Positions 41,401 to 48,416 of a DNA stretch of 64,000 bases are shown here, piece after piece. Positions within the stretch are counted from its first letter, which is position 1, and the number at the start of each line of letters is the position of its first letter. This DNA comes from Marinobacter mobilis (lineage in GTDB: Bacteria; Pseudomonadota; Gammaproteobacteria; Pseudomonadales; Oleiphilaceae): contig NZ_FNNE01000008.1 of the NCBI RefSeq assembly GCF_900106945.1, positions 177,729 to 241,728 of the forward strand, in the 5' to 3' direction. Below the pieces are notes generated by a model. The model saw only the letters and a program-made list of their open reading frames with translations. It was not told where the DNA came from and did no database searches. The position numbers and the translations under genes were made by a program.

Positions 41401-43513
41401 GAGTGCGGTGGACAGGCTGGCGTTGTCGAGTGCTCCGGATGAACAACGAGCTTCCTACGGAAATGTCGATACAGATCGGCGGTACATTTTAACGGCTTTG
41501 GACCGAAACGCCGATGACGAAGTCGATCAGAACGATGTGGTTCCGTTGCTGTCATCGTCATTGTCCAGCGTCTATGCCAATTACCACGAGTATTTCGGCT
41601 TGTCACAGGCTTCAGAGGCACCAGGTCTTGTTGATTATCTTCGCGGGAAGGAAGTTGCGGGCTATCGAAGCCGGACCATCGACTATGACCAGGATGGTAT
41701 CAGCGAGGTGTGGCGTCTGGGCGACATCATCCACTCAACGCCTGCGGTTGTGGCCACGCCGAAGGAAAATTACGGTGACCTGTTCAGTGATCCGACCTAT
41801 GAGGCGTTTGTGAATCAGTACCGTAATCGCCGCCAAGTGGTTTACGTCGGGGCAAACGACGGGATGATTCATGCATTTAACGGTGGATTCTGGGACTCCG
41901 GAAGCCGCGCGTTCATGACACAGCCAACGGGGGCTGTTTCTGTTGCCAACCGGCCTTTGGGTCAGGAACTTTGGGCTTACGCTCCTTATAACCTTTTACC
42001 TCACTTGCGTTGGCTGACAGAGCAGGATTACCAGCATGTTTATTACATGGACGGTGAGCCTCTGACATTTGACGCCAATGTTTTCCCCAATGACGCCACC
42101 CATACCGATGGCTGGGGAACGATTCTGGCTGTGGGTATGCGGTTTGGCGGTTCACCGATCCAGATAAGCGTTGATGGTGGAACTGAGGTGATGAGGTCTG
42201 GGTATGTTTTGTTTGATGTCACGGATCCGGAACAGGCACCCCGATTGCTGGGTGAAATCACAGCTCCTGATTTAGGGTTCACTTTGGCTAAGCCTGCCGT
42301 GATTAATAATCGTCAGCCAGCTGTGGATTATGATGCCGGCACGATCGACTGGGATAACCCTGCGGTCAATGATTGGTATCTGGTCCTGGGCAGTGGCCCC
42401 CGTGGTACCGGTGCCTTGTCCTCGGCTGAAAGTGACCAGACTCCCCGGTTATTTGCCATCGACCTGGAGCAGCTGGTTTCCAATTCCTATACCGATGCTG
42501 CTGCGGCCAGCGTGTTTACGACCATTGCTGGCGGTAACCCGTTGGATCTGGGAGGCGGTAACGGGTTTGTTGGCGGGATAGAGGTGTCTGACTGGGACAA
42601 CAGTAACTCGGATGATGCTCTTTACGTTGGCACGGTAGAGGGTCCAGCTGCCACTCCAATCGGCCAGCTACACCGGATCCTGCTTGAAGATAATGATGGA
42701 GAAAGTCAGGCTGTCTATGGTCTTAGTGGTGCTCAGCACAGCGTGATCATGAATCCTGCACAACCGATCCAGGCTACACCGATAACCACCAGAGATAGGT
42801 ATGGGGAGCGTTGGATTCTGTTTGGTACAGGGAAGCTGCTGGTTCCAGTCGATAACAATATCAATGGTCAACAGCATTTTTATGGCATAAAAGAGCCCAG
42901 AAGTAATGGCGAGCTGACCTATGGTCCGGTGTCTCCGTCGGCGCTGGTGGATACCACGGATATCGCTGTATTTGAGTCCAGCGGAGAAGTTAAAGATATT
43001 TCTTCCGGTACCCCCAGTCAGTTGACTATCGGTGGCGTTAATATCGATACATTTAGTCAACTGGAGTCAGAAATGACGGGGTATCCGGGGTGGAAAGTGC
43101 GGATGCATTACGACGGCTCTTTACCGTCAGGGCGAGTGACCGGTCATGCCACGCTGAACCCTGCGAACCGTTCCCAGTTTGCGTTCACCGAATATGTTCC
43201 ACCAGCGCAGAGTTGCGATCTCGATGGCGATAGCTATCTGCGCTTGCTGTCGCTGCTGACGGGTACCTCGACACCGGATGCACCGTTGTCCACATCGTCA
43301 GACCACGTGGTGAACGATCACGAAATGTCTTTGAGCGTTGTCAGTATTGGCGCGGGATATGCGTCAAGTGTGACGTTCCACCAAGGCGGTACGGGTACCT
43401 TGAACGCCATCACCAACATGTCCACAGGGTCCATCAATACGACAGCTACTTCGGTCGTAGTCCCCGCGAGTGGGCGACAGTCCTGGCGTCAGATTGACAC
43501 TTTGTCCTTCTAA
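38489..43513 (+). CDS. pilY1: PilY1-type tip adhesin, cluster A
   Basis: PilY1 is the large calcium-modulated tip adhesin and mechanosensor of type IV pili. The 1674-residue protein starts with a signal peptide (cleavage near AGA|V, residue 24). Asp-rich, calcium-loop-like sequences occur at DIDSDGLLD in the N-terminal third and at D1065-Y-D1067-Q-D1069-G just before RLGDIIHSTP. The C-terminal third is the beta-propeller PilC/PilY1 domain (VVYVGANDGMIHAF). At residues 1052-1054 it has RGK where the family often has RGD. At 1674 residues it is longer than P. aeruginosa PilY1 (about 1160). No pilY2 follows. Confidence 0.93.
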   Translation: MKKLTKFLFVSSLVLLAQGAGAVTVNSDLLSSGDFTLQPPVLTARETPLVMLGLSVDNQLFYKAYTDYTDIDSDGLLDTTYKGGFDYFGYFDSKWCYDYDETNKVFTPDVLATGPNGHSCDGSNWSGNFLNWATMTRIDILRRVLYGGQRSTDTDSGTILERAYIPSDVHAFAKVYSGSDINTLTPFSSAELTNGTLTICNVSSAHPYTSTSLPEMRLASGNYRRWSINEATQCQWDSGDNAPPSVERLNERVVRVQACVAGKDADSADCKAYSNGTVKPVGLLQQYGDSGELKFGLISGSYENYVSGGRLRKNIGFIGSNPDPALDEVSQSSGRFNAVDGIISSIDSLRIIGWNGSTYTEAYACGDFVISVDDFESKTKPCRDWGNPVAEIYAEAVRYFAGATAPTAAYSSGSDTTYIAALKDATWPASLGVNPLNANTACAACSIIMISSGVGSFDGNELDSVADIEGLSGVTDVAAKTDAVGVSEYGSFPQSFLIGDDSVAGNNNENLLCTSKTIAGLSKAFGLCPEAPALEGGFLIAGLANHAKTTDLRTDAGMTGRQSVDTYGVELSESAPKIDIKAGAGLISFLPACQAAETNGNDWSPCSLFDVEVLKTERNAEGNIVSGTLLFYWEASSWGSDYDLDGAQVVSFCVGGSSSACDSGFTDDRTGATYDDSVVESGRVRFTQGVAYSAAGRKMRFGIVVSGSEGNDGVGDWLERPGGQNRNDLCQLSFLGDDGNPVMPIPNDTAAAEAGCTDSQNDYAYNPEDDSYEPSATPGANVLTKPLLLAAKYGGFRDLDGSGDPSYNGSVTDTREWDLVNNRTGANGRDGVPDNYFYSSNPGLLAGQLQRIFASLVARTASGTNAAVVANTSSGIGAVYQALYQPRYSLGSQTVTWTGTLRGIFIDDAGNLREDSNGNAQLDDYATDKRVGLYFDPSLEKTFVQRYAQDVNGNFVPSGAPVDVHELKPIWSAVDRLALSSAPDEQRASYGNVDTDRRYILTALDRNADDEVDQNDVVPLLSSSLSSVYANYHEYFGLSQASEAPGLVDYLRGKEVAGYRSRTIDYDQDGISEVWRLGDIIHSTPAVVATPKENYGDLFSDPTYEAFVNQYRNRRQVVYVGANDGMIHAFNGGFWDSGSRAFMTQPTGAVSVANRPLGQELWAYAPYNLLPHLRWLTEQDYQHVYYMDGEPLTFDANVFPNDATHTDGWGTILAVGMRFGGSPIQISVDGGTEVMRSGYVLFDVTDPEQAPRLLGEITAPDLGFTLAKPAVINNRQPAVDYDAGTIDWDNPAVNDWYLVLGSGPRGTGALSSAESDQTPRLFAIDLEQLVSNSYTDAAAASVFTTIAGGNPLDLGGGNGFVGGIEVSDWDNSNSDDALYVGTVEGPAATPIGQLHRILLEDNDGESQAVYGLSGAQHSVIMNPAQPIQATPITTRDRYGERWILFGTGKLLVPVDNNINGQQHFYGIKEPRSNGELTYGPVSPSALVDTTDIAVFESSGEVKDISSGTPSQLTIGGVNIDTFSQLESEMTGYPGWKVRMHYDGSLPSGRVTGHATLNPANRSQFAFTEYVPPAQSCDLDGDSYLRLLSLLTGTSTPDAPLSTSSDHVVNDHEMSLSVVSIGAGYASSVTFHQGGTGTLNAITNMSTGSINTTATSVVVPASGRQSWRQIDTLSF

Positions 43514-43527
43514 AGGGAGCGAATTAA

Positions 43528-43995
43528 ATGCAACGTGGATTTACATTAATTGAGCTGATGATCGTGGTTGCAATCGTGGGGATTCTTGCCGCGATTGCAT
43601 ACCCCAGTTACCGTGACTCAGTGATGCGCTCAAACCGGTCGGATGCTCTTACTACGTTATCGAGCTTGAGCGCGGCGCAGGAGCGCTTCTACACGCGAAG
43701 CGCCCCAGCGTCGTATGCCGCAGATTTCAGGGATCTCCTGGGAACGGCCTATGCCGTTGGAACCACCCAGATCACCTCAAATGAAGGTTTATATACGATC
43801 ACTCTGGCTAACACCGGGTGCAACACAACCGTTGGCGGTGTCACTGTGTATTCCTGCTTCACCCTCACAGCACAGCCCGCAACGGGCCGTGGGCAGGTTG
43901 ACGATTCTACGTGTTGGAATATTGTCCAAACCCAGATAGGGAAAAGTTCCGCCAACAAGGGAGGGACAGCAAATGCAGCGGGTACCTGTTGGTAG
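43528..43995 (+). CDS. pilE: type IV minor pilin PilE, cluster A
   Basis: PilE here is the P. aeruginosa-style minor pilin that ends the fimU-pilE operon. The 155-residue protein has a very short leader [28 protein letters not shown], then an alpha-beta domain with a C-terminal Cys pair (DSTCWN... GTCW). GGGAG lies 8 bases before the ATG. Its stop is only 9 bp from the stop of the opposing fimT, so the two genes are tightly convergent. Confidence 0.9.
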   Translation: MQRGFTLIELMIVVAIVGILAAIAYPSYRDSVMRSNRSDALTTLSSLSAAQERFYTRSAPASYAADFRDLLGTAYAVGTTQITSNEGLYTITLANTGCNTTVGGVTVYSCFTLTAQPATGRGQVDDSTCWNIVQTQIGKSSANKGGTANAAGTCW

Positions 43996-44004
43996 CTATT
44001 AGCG

Positions 44005-44550
44005 CTAGCACCGAATTGGATCACCAACGGTTTTCTCAACAAGGCCATCGCCGTTATAGTCGATGGCCTTTCTCATTCTACCCAGCGTCGAAATGATCAA
44101 CATGGCGCCATTCTTGTCGGCTGTACATAAGGTGAAGGTGCCGTTTGTGCCTGCGGAGTGTCCCAGCGGCGTGAACCTCAGGAAGGGGCGATTGTAGCTA
44201 ATGGTGAGCCCCTTCTGAATGGTCGGTATGTGATGGATGATTTCGCTAGGGGTAGTTGGCGTTCCGGTACGATCTTGATCGGCAAACAGCAATAGCTGGG
44301 TGGGATTGTTCCCGGAACATTGGTGGCCGTCGTTGCTGAGGCATAGTGTGACCCATTGCCCTCGTTTTATTGCTTCCGATCTTGCGAGATATACAGCTCT
44401 GCCAATTGTGTCTGTTGAACTGTCGAGGCGCTGGCTTTCGATAAGTATAGAAAAGCCAGGAATACTGATGGAGAGGATTGTTGAAACAACTGCGACGGTG
44501 ATCAAAAGTTCGACTAGAGTATAGCCTCCAGCGAGTGCTCGAATTGACAT
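44005..44550 (-). CDS. fimT: GspH/FimT family pseudopilin (FimT)
   Basis: FimT-type pseudopilins are linked to pili and in some bacteria to DNA uptake through a basic C-terminus. The 181-residue protein has AGG|YTLVELLITVAVVSTIL with Glu5, RAVYLARSEAIKRGQWVTLC and the C-terminal GRMRKAIDYNGDGLVEKTVG. It is the only pilin of the locus on the minus strand. AAGGAA 7 bases before the ATG supports the start. In P. aeruginosa fimT lies directly before fimU on the same strand; here it is inverted between two clusters. Confidence 0.88.
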   Translation of the reverse strand: MSIRALAGGYTLVELLITVAVVSTILSISIPGFSILIESQRLDSSTDTIGRAVYLARSEAIKRGQWVTLCLSNDGHQCSGNNPTQLLLFADQDRTGTPTTPSEIIHHIPTIQKGLTISYNRPFLRFTPLGHSAGTNGTFTLCTADKNGAMLIISTLGRMRKAIDYNGDGLVEKTVGDPIRC

Positions 44551-44563
44551 GGTTGGATTCCTT

Positions 44564-44572
44564 TCCGTTTAT
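44564..44572 (+). promoter_or_regulatory. single LytTR-like half-site upstream of fimT
   Basis: TCCGTTTAT is identical to the first box before operon A. No partner is found 21 bp away on either side, so binding alone would be weak. It lies 14-22 bases before the fimT start, just outside its ribosome site. Confidence 0.3.
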
Positions 44573-44631
44573 TAGCTGCTCATCCTGAGCAGGGCCGCTA
44601 TGTCACCTGAGTGTGTGGCGGCTGGGTTGAC

Positions 44632-44659
44632 TCAGCGCCACTTTCTTCATTGGCGCTGA
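44632..44659. repeat. 9-bp inverted repeat in the fimT-pilE2 divergent gap
   Basis: TCAGCGCCA (44632-44640) and TGGCGCTGA (44651-44659) form a perfect stem or dyad with a 10-base spacer. A second dyad, CTGCTCA-TCC-TGAGCAG, is at 44576-44592. Either may be an operator for the divergent genes. Confidence 0.6.
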
Positions 44660-44781
44660 CGAAATATAACCTGACAACCTGATTTACCTCTATAAGTAAC
44701 AAGCAACATAATGAGCCCGGGGAATAATCTCCATGAGTGGATTGCCTCGTTGGGCGCGAAATTAAACAGGAGTGAATGAGT

Positions 44782-45216
44782 ATGATCTTAGGTGAGGCGC
44801 AACACGCGTTGTCGCGGCGTGCTGTTGGATTTACGCTGATTGAGCTGATGATTGTGGTTGCAATCATCGGAATCATTGCTGCGATCGCGTATCCGAGTTA
44901 CCAGCAACATGTGGAGCGGACGCGGGCGACGGATGCCCAGGGAGCCTTGATGTCCCTCGCGAATGCGTTGGAGCGGTATCATACCCAGAACAATACGTAC
45001 GTTGGTGCTTCAGTCGGGGCCGGGGGAATCTTTCCGGCCGAATCACCGGTTGATGGTAGTGCCAAGTTCTACGATCTAGCGATTGTCGATGCGGCCGACC
45101 CCTCAATCGCCAACACGGCTGCAAACTCATACCGGCTTGAAGCCCGCCCTAAAAATGGTCAGGGCGGGGGAACCATTATCCTGATGTCGACAGGGCAGAA
45201 GACCAACTGGAACTGA
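44782..45216 (+). CDS. pilE: second PilE-like type IV pilin, standing alone
   Basis: The 144-residue protein has a 16-residue basic leader and site [63 protein letters not shown], typical of PilE-like minor pilins. Unlike the first PilE it has no obvious Cys pair at its end. I chose ATG 44782 because AGGAG (44768-44772) is 9 bases before it; ATG 44776 is only 3 bases from that site. It is monocistronic by spacing and followed by a strong hairpin. It could serve either cluster. Confidence 0.85.
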   Translation: MILGEAQHALSRRAVGFTLIELMIVVAIIGIIAAIAYPSYQQHVERTRATDAQGALMSLANALERYHTQNNTYVGASVGAGGIFPAESPVDGSAKFYDLAIVDAADPSIANTAANSYRLEARPKNGQGGGTIILMSTGQKTNWN

Positions 45217-45224
45217 GTGATCCT

Positions 45225-45258
45225 GATACCCGGTGAATGCTTCAGTTCACCGGGTATC
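45225..45258 (+). terminator. 13-bp perfect hairpin after pilE2
   Basis: GATACCCGGTGAA (45225-45237) pairs with TTCACCGGGTATC (45246-45258), loop 8 bases. It begins 8 bases after the pilE2 stop. No T run, so it may act as a mRNA end barrier. Confidence 0.5.
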
Positions 45259-45379
45259 GGAGTGGATTCCCATAGGCATCCTCCACAACGCCGTCGTTGT
45301 TCTTACCCCTGGTGAACATGACACGCCCTCTGCTTGTTTCCGGAGCCTGAAGCATGTAATTCCGCCGAATTAACCTTTT
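45242..45379 (-). pseudogene. 3' remnant of a fimT-like pseudopilin gene
   Basis: In one minus frame the short stretch GRVMFTRGKNNDGVVED continues with a Tyr-Gly-Asn-Pro-Leu-Arg end. It aligns without gaps over 25 residues to the C-terminus of the FimT at 44005-44550, with 10 identities (for example N-x-D-G-x-V-E and G-x-P-x-R). A stop at 45380-45382 cuts the frame upstream and no N-terminal pilin motif is nearby. This suggests the tail of a decayed second fimT on the same strand as the intact one. Short length makes it tentative. Confidence 0.35.
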
Positions 45380-45645
45380 TCAGGCCGCCGGTATCGCGAA
45401 ATACCGTGATCGGTAAGCGCCAGTCCGCAGCGCAACAACGCTGAGAATCGAATGGGCATCCTGTCCTTGGTCTCGGAGTTGGCGCCCCAGTATGGCATTG
45501 GCCCAATGAAAGCGATGGGGCCGAACCGCGAAAATGTTGACGGCGTCACACGCATGGCCTGCGGCGGAATTGAGCTGAGGATTGCCTGGGTTGGGTAGGA
45601 AATAGTGTTACTGGATTGTTAATACTTGTAAAAAGCAACAAATAC

Positions 45646-45659
45646 TGTCTTTAAAGACA
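45646..45659. promoter_or_regulatory. 14-bp palindrome upstream of cluster B
   Basis: TGTCTTTAAAGACA is perfectly self-complementary and lies in AT-rich DNA about 145 bp before fimU of cluster B. It may be a dimeric regulator site. No LytTR boxes were found here. Confidence 0.45.
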
Positions 45660-45801
45660 AATAGACTTTTACCCCGATCCGCTAAAATCGAGGTCAGTGC
45701 TGGTAGAGGTTATTCCAGCCGTGGGGCGGTTGTCGTTAGCTACTAATGGATAAGTCGCTTGTTAGGGCATTCCCGTCCTGAGTATTTAGGTTTACCCATA
45801 T

Positions 45802-46314
45802 ATGACGCACAGAGCAGGGAAAGGGTTCACTTTAATTGAGCTGGTTATCACGATTGCGGTATTGGCCGTAATGGTGGGATGGGCGATCCCCTCATTTTTT
45901 ACCCTGATTAACCAGAACCGGCTCACCTCTACCAGCAATCAGATGTTAGGTCTGATCAACCAGGCCCGCAGCGAAGCACTGCGAAAATCCGACCGAATCT
46001 GGGTATCACCGCTTACCGGCACTGATTGGGTGTCAGGTGCGGCCATCTGGCTGGATGTGAACGGTGATGGCCTGCGGTCCGATGGCGAGATTATTCGGTT
46101 GCTGGCCATCGACAATGGTTCCCTCTCAATCGCTGCGCCGGCCTCGGCGCTGACCGTCGCACCGTTCGGTTTTGACGGTGCCGGGTTTGCGATTGAGGAC
46201 CAGCCGTATACGTTGACGTTTTGCAGTAATGGTATCGCTCAAGGACAGCTTATCGAGATCAATGCCGGTGGCCAGATCCGCGCTTCCCGGACGGCGTGTG
46301 GAGGAGGGGGATGA
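45802..46314 (+). CDS. fimU: type IV minor pilin FimU, cluster B
   Basis: The 170-residue paralogue begins MTHRAGKG|FTLIELVITIAVLAVMVGWAIPSF with Glu5 and has the GspH-domain segment GAAIWLDVNGDGLRSDGEIIRL. Outside the N-terminal helix it shares little with FimU of cluster A, so the split is old or one copy was acquired. It leads cluster B. The pilV start overlaps its stop and a GGAGGAGGGGG ribosome site lies within its last codons. Confidence 0.88.
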   Translation: MTHRAGKGFTLIELVITIAVLAVMVGWAIPSFFTLINQNRLTSTSNQMLGLINQARSEALRKSDRIWVSPLTGTDWVSGAAIWLDVNGDGLRSDGEIIRLLAIDNGSLSIAAPASALTVAPFGFDGAGFAIEDQPYTLTFCSNGIAQGQLIEINAGGQIRASRTACGGGG

Positions 46315-46787
46315 TGCGGCAGCAACAAGGCTCCAGTCTGATCGAAATCCTGGTGGCGGTGCTGATCTTTGCGATTGGCCTGCTCGGTGTAGCGGGAATG
46401 CAGGTCTATTCCCTGAAGATGAACGCCAACTCGCACATCCGCACCCAGGCCAATCTGTTGGCCCAGGATATGGTGGAGCGTATGCGCTCTAACCCTTTTC
46501 AGCGGGGCGCCTATGCCATGAGTTTCAGTGAGTGCACCACGGCAGTCACGGGCAATCCGTCAAGTGCCGATATTGCCGCCAGCGACCGGCGCAACTGGTG
46601 TCGGCAGCTGGACCGGAATCTCCCGGCAGGCCAGGGGTCGGTGGATGTGGACAATGGGCTGGTAACCATCACGGTTCGCTGGCAAGAGCGGGCAGGACGG
46701 GAGCAGGTCGACGGCAACGGAAACGGGACCGGTTCTGAGCAGAGCAGTCACCAGTTTGTGATTCGGGCGAGGTTGGATAATGCGTAG
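46314..46787 (+). CDS. pilV: type IV minor pilin PilV, cluster B
   Basis: The 157-residue protein has QQQG|SSLIEILVAVLIFAIGLLGVAGMQ with Glu5 and the PilV helix ending, followed by SHIRTQANLLAQDMVERMRSNP, the PilV signature also seen in cluster A. ATG at 46314 or at 46311 are both usable behind the strong ribosome site. pilW overlaps its 3' end by 8 bases. Confidence 0.88.
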   Translation: MRQQQGSSLIEILVAVLIFAIGLLGVAGMQVYSLKMNANSHIRTQANLLAQDMVERMRSNPFQRGAYAMSFSECTTAVTGNPSSADIAASDRRNWCRQLDRNLPAGQGSVDVDNGLVTITVRWQERAGREQVDGNGNGTGSEQSSHQFVIRARLDNA

Positions 46788-47865
46788 GCAATACGGTCGG
46801 GTGGCCGCTCGTCAGCTCGGTCTGTCGCTGGTTGAGCTCATGGTGGCGTCAGCGCTTGGGTTGATCCTGATGGCCGGTCTGGTGCAGATCTTCGTGGCCA
46901 GTAAGCAATCGTTCGTGCTCAGCCAAGGGCTGGCCAATGTCCAGGAATCGGGGCGCCAGGGGGCGATGATTCTGGCTCGGGAAATTCGCAATGCGGATTA
47001 CTGGGGGTGCATATCCCGGGTGAGTTCTGTTCAGAATAACCTTAACCCCGGGTCGGCTGGCAGTATTCTCGATTTCTCCCGCGGGCTGGAGATCTATGTC
47101 GACACCGACAGCAATAATGCCATCGTCGACGGTTCCCACGTCATTGTCATGCGAGGTGTGACCGGCGATCCGGTGGTTACTGTCGAGAAGGTGCCTGCTG
47201 CGGATTCTGCCTCCCTCCATGTCACTGATGCCTCTCAGTTTGATGTGGGTGACGTGCTGCTGGTGAGCGATTGTGAAGACGCTACGATCTTTCAGGTCAG
47301 TAAGGCCAATGAAAACGGCAATGACCTGGTTGTTCACAACACTGGGGGGCAAATGGTACCGGGCAATGCGGTCAAGAGCATGCAAAAAAAATACACCAAC
47401 AATGCCAAGGTGTTCCGGCCGACCATGGTGCGTTACTCCATCCAGATGGATGATGCCGGTCAGCGCTCCCTGGTCCTGGAGCGGGCGCTCACTGCGAACA
47501 ATACCGGGGGTGATGCGACCACCGTGGGTGACCCGGTTGAGCTGGTGGCCGAGATTCGCGATATGCGTACCCTGCTGGGGGTAGACACTGATGATGATGG
47601 CAATGTGGATGTCTGGCGGGAGCCTCCCGCCCCGACGGATGCCGATGCCGCAGAGGTGCTTGCCCAGACCCTGTCCGTCAAGGTGAGCCTGCTGGCCCGC
47701 TCCCGCGATGACAATGTCAATGACGGCGCTGTGCCTTACTGTTTCCCTGGCTGGCTTGACTGCGCTGACGCTGCCACCGGCTTACAGACCCCAGCCGACA
47801 GTGGCCTGTATCGCGCCTATACCTTCACCTCGACCATTCGCAACCGGATCGGGAGTAACGGCTGA
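46780..47865 (+). CDS. pilW: type IV minor pilin PilW, cluster B
   Basis: The 361-residue protein has RQLG|LSLVELMVASALGLILMAGLVQIFVASKQSFVLSQGLANVQESGRQGAMILAREIRNADYWGC, the PilW hallmark in the same layout as cluster A. The rest is variable. It overlaps both neighbours (8 bases with pilV, one with pilX), so cluster B is tightly coupled. G+C appears higher than in cluster A. Confidence 0.9.
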   Translation: MRRQYGRVAARQLGLSLVELMVASALGLILMAGLVQIFVASKQSFVLSQGLANVQESGRQGAMILAREIRNADYWGCISRVSSVQNNLNPGSAGSILDFSRGLEIYVDTDSNNAIVDGSHVIVMRGVTGDPVVTVEKVPAADSASLHVTDASQFDVGDVLLVSDCEDATIFQVSKANENGNDLVVHNTGGQMVPGNAVKSMQKKYTNNAKVFRPTMVRYSIQMDDAGQRSLVLERALTANNTGGDATTVGDPVELVAEIRDMRTLLGVDTDDDGNVDVWREPPAPTDADAAEVLAQTLSVKVSLLARSRDDNVNDGAVPYCFPGWLDCADAATGLQTPADSGLYRAYTFTSTIRNRIGSNG

Positions 47866-48416
47866 TGACCGGGAACCGACAAAATGGCGCAGCGCTATTG
47901 ATGACGCTGCTGATTCTTTTTGTGCTGACCCTGCTGGCGGCCAGCAATATGGAGCGGGTGACCATGCAGGAAATGATGGTTAATGCCCAGCGCGACGGTG
48001 ATCTCGCCCTGGAGTTAACCGAAGAGGTATTGCGTGAGGCTGAACGGCGGATCGGTTCGGGGCTGGTGGTTCTCTCAGATTTTGATGACAAGGGGCCTTT
48101 GTATAGTCCAGGCACCGCTCCGGTTGATATCGCCTCGGCGGAATGGACGGAAGACAACAGCTTTGCTGCCACAGAGACCTTTGATGCCTGGTCGGCTTCA
48201 TTCAGTGGCCCACAGATTCCGGTACCCAGATATTTTATTGAACTTATCGGCGATGTTGAGGGGACCAGTCAGGTGACGGATGTTGTCATGCAGGGGCGCG
48301 TGGATGCCACTACGGGCGACATACGTCCCACAGGGTTCCGTATTGTGGCTATGTCCCAAGGGCTCAGCGGAAGTACCCGCCGAATTGTTGAAGTTTATTA
48401 CGCAGGTGAATTATGA
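47865..48416 (+). CDS. pilX: type IV minor pilin PilX-like, cluster B
   Basis: The 183-residue protein has RQNG|AALLMTLLILFVLTLLAASNMERVTMQEMM, lacking Glu5 as PilX proteins do. The family motif AFQAAEAALxxxE seen in cluster A is changed to LALELTEEVLREAE. No cysteine cluster is present. Position between pilW and pilY1 and the hydrophobic start support PilX despite low similarity. It overlaps pilY1 by 4 bases. Confidence 0.82.
   Translation: MTGNRQNGAALLMTLLILFVLTLLAASNMERVTMQEMMVNAQRDGDLALELTEEVLREAERRIGSGLVVLSDFDDKGPLYSPGTAPVDIASAEWTEDNSFAATETFDAWSASFSGPQIPVPRYFIELIGDVEGTSQVTDVVMQGRVDATTGDIRPTGFRIVAMSQGLSGSTRRIVEVYYAGEL

Larger units (their letters stand above)
45217..45801. other. 585-bp region between pilE2 and pilin cluster B
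   Basis: It holds a 13-bp hairpin just after pilE2, a fimT-like 3' remnant on the minus strand, and an AT-rich promoter-like stretch from 45600 with a 14-bp palindrome and a TAAAAT at about 45683. No intact gene was recognised; minus-strand open frames between 45303 and 45555 lack pilin motifs. Confidence 0.6.

Noticed and set aside
45303..45555. minus-strand short open frames after pilE2
   Set aside because: No pilin leader, no ribosome site and no recognisable family; only the last 45 codons in another frame look pilin-like.
45725..45745. AlgR-like GCGGTTGTCG before cluster B
   Set aside because: It has G where LytTR half-sites need C or A, and no partner 21 bp away.
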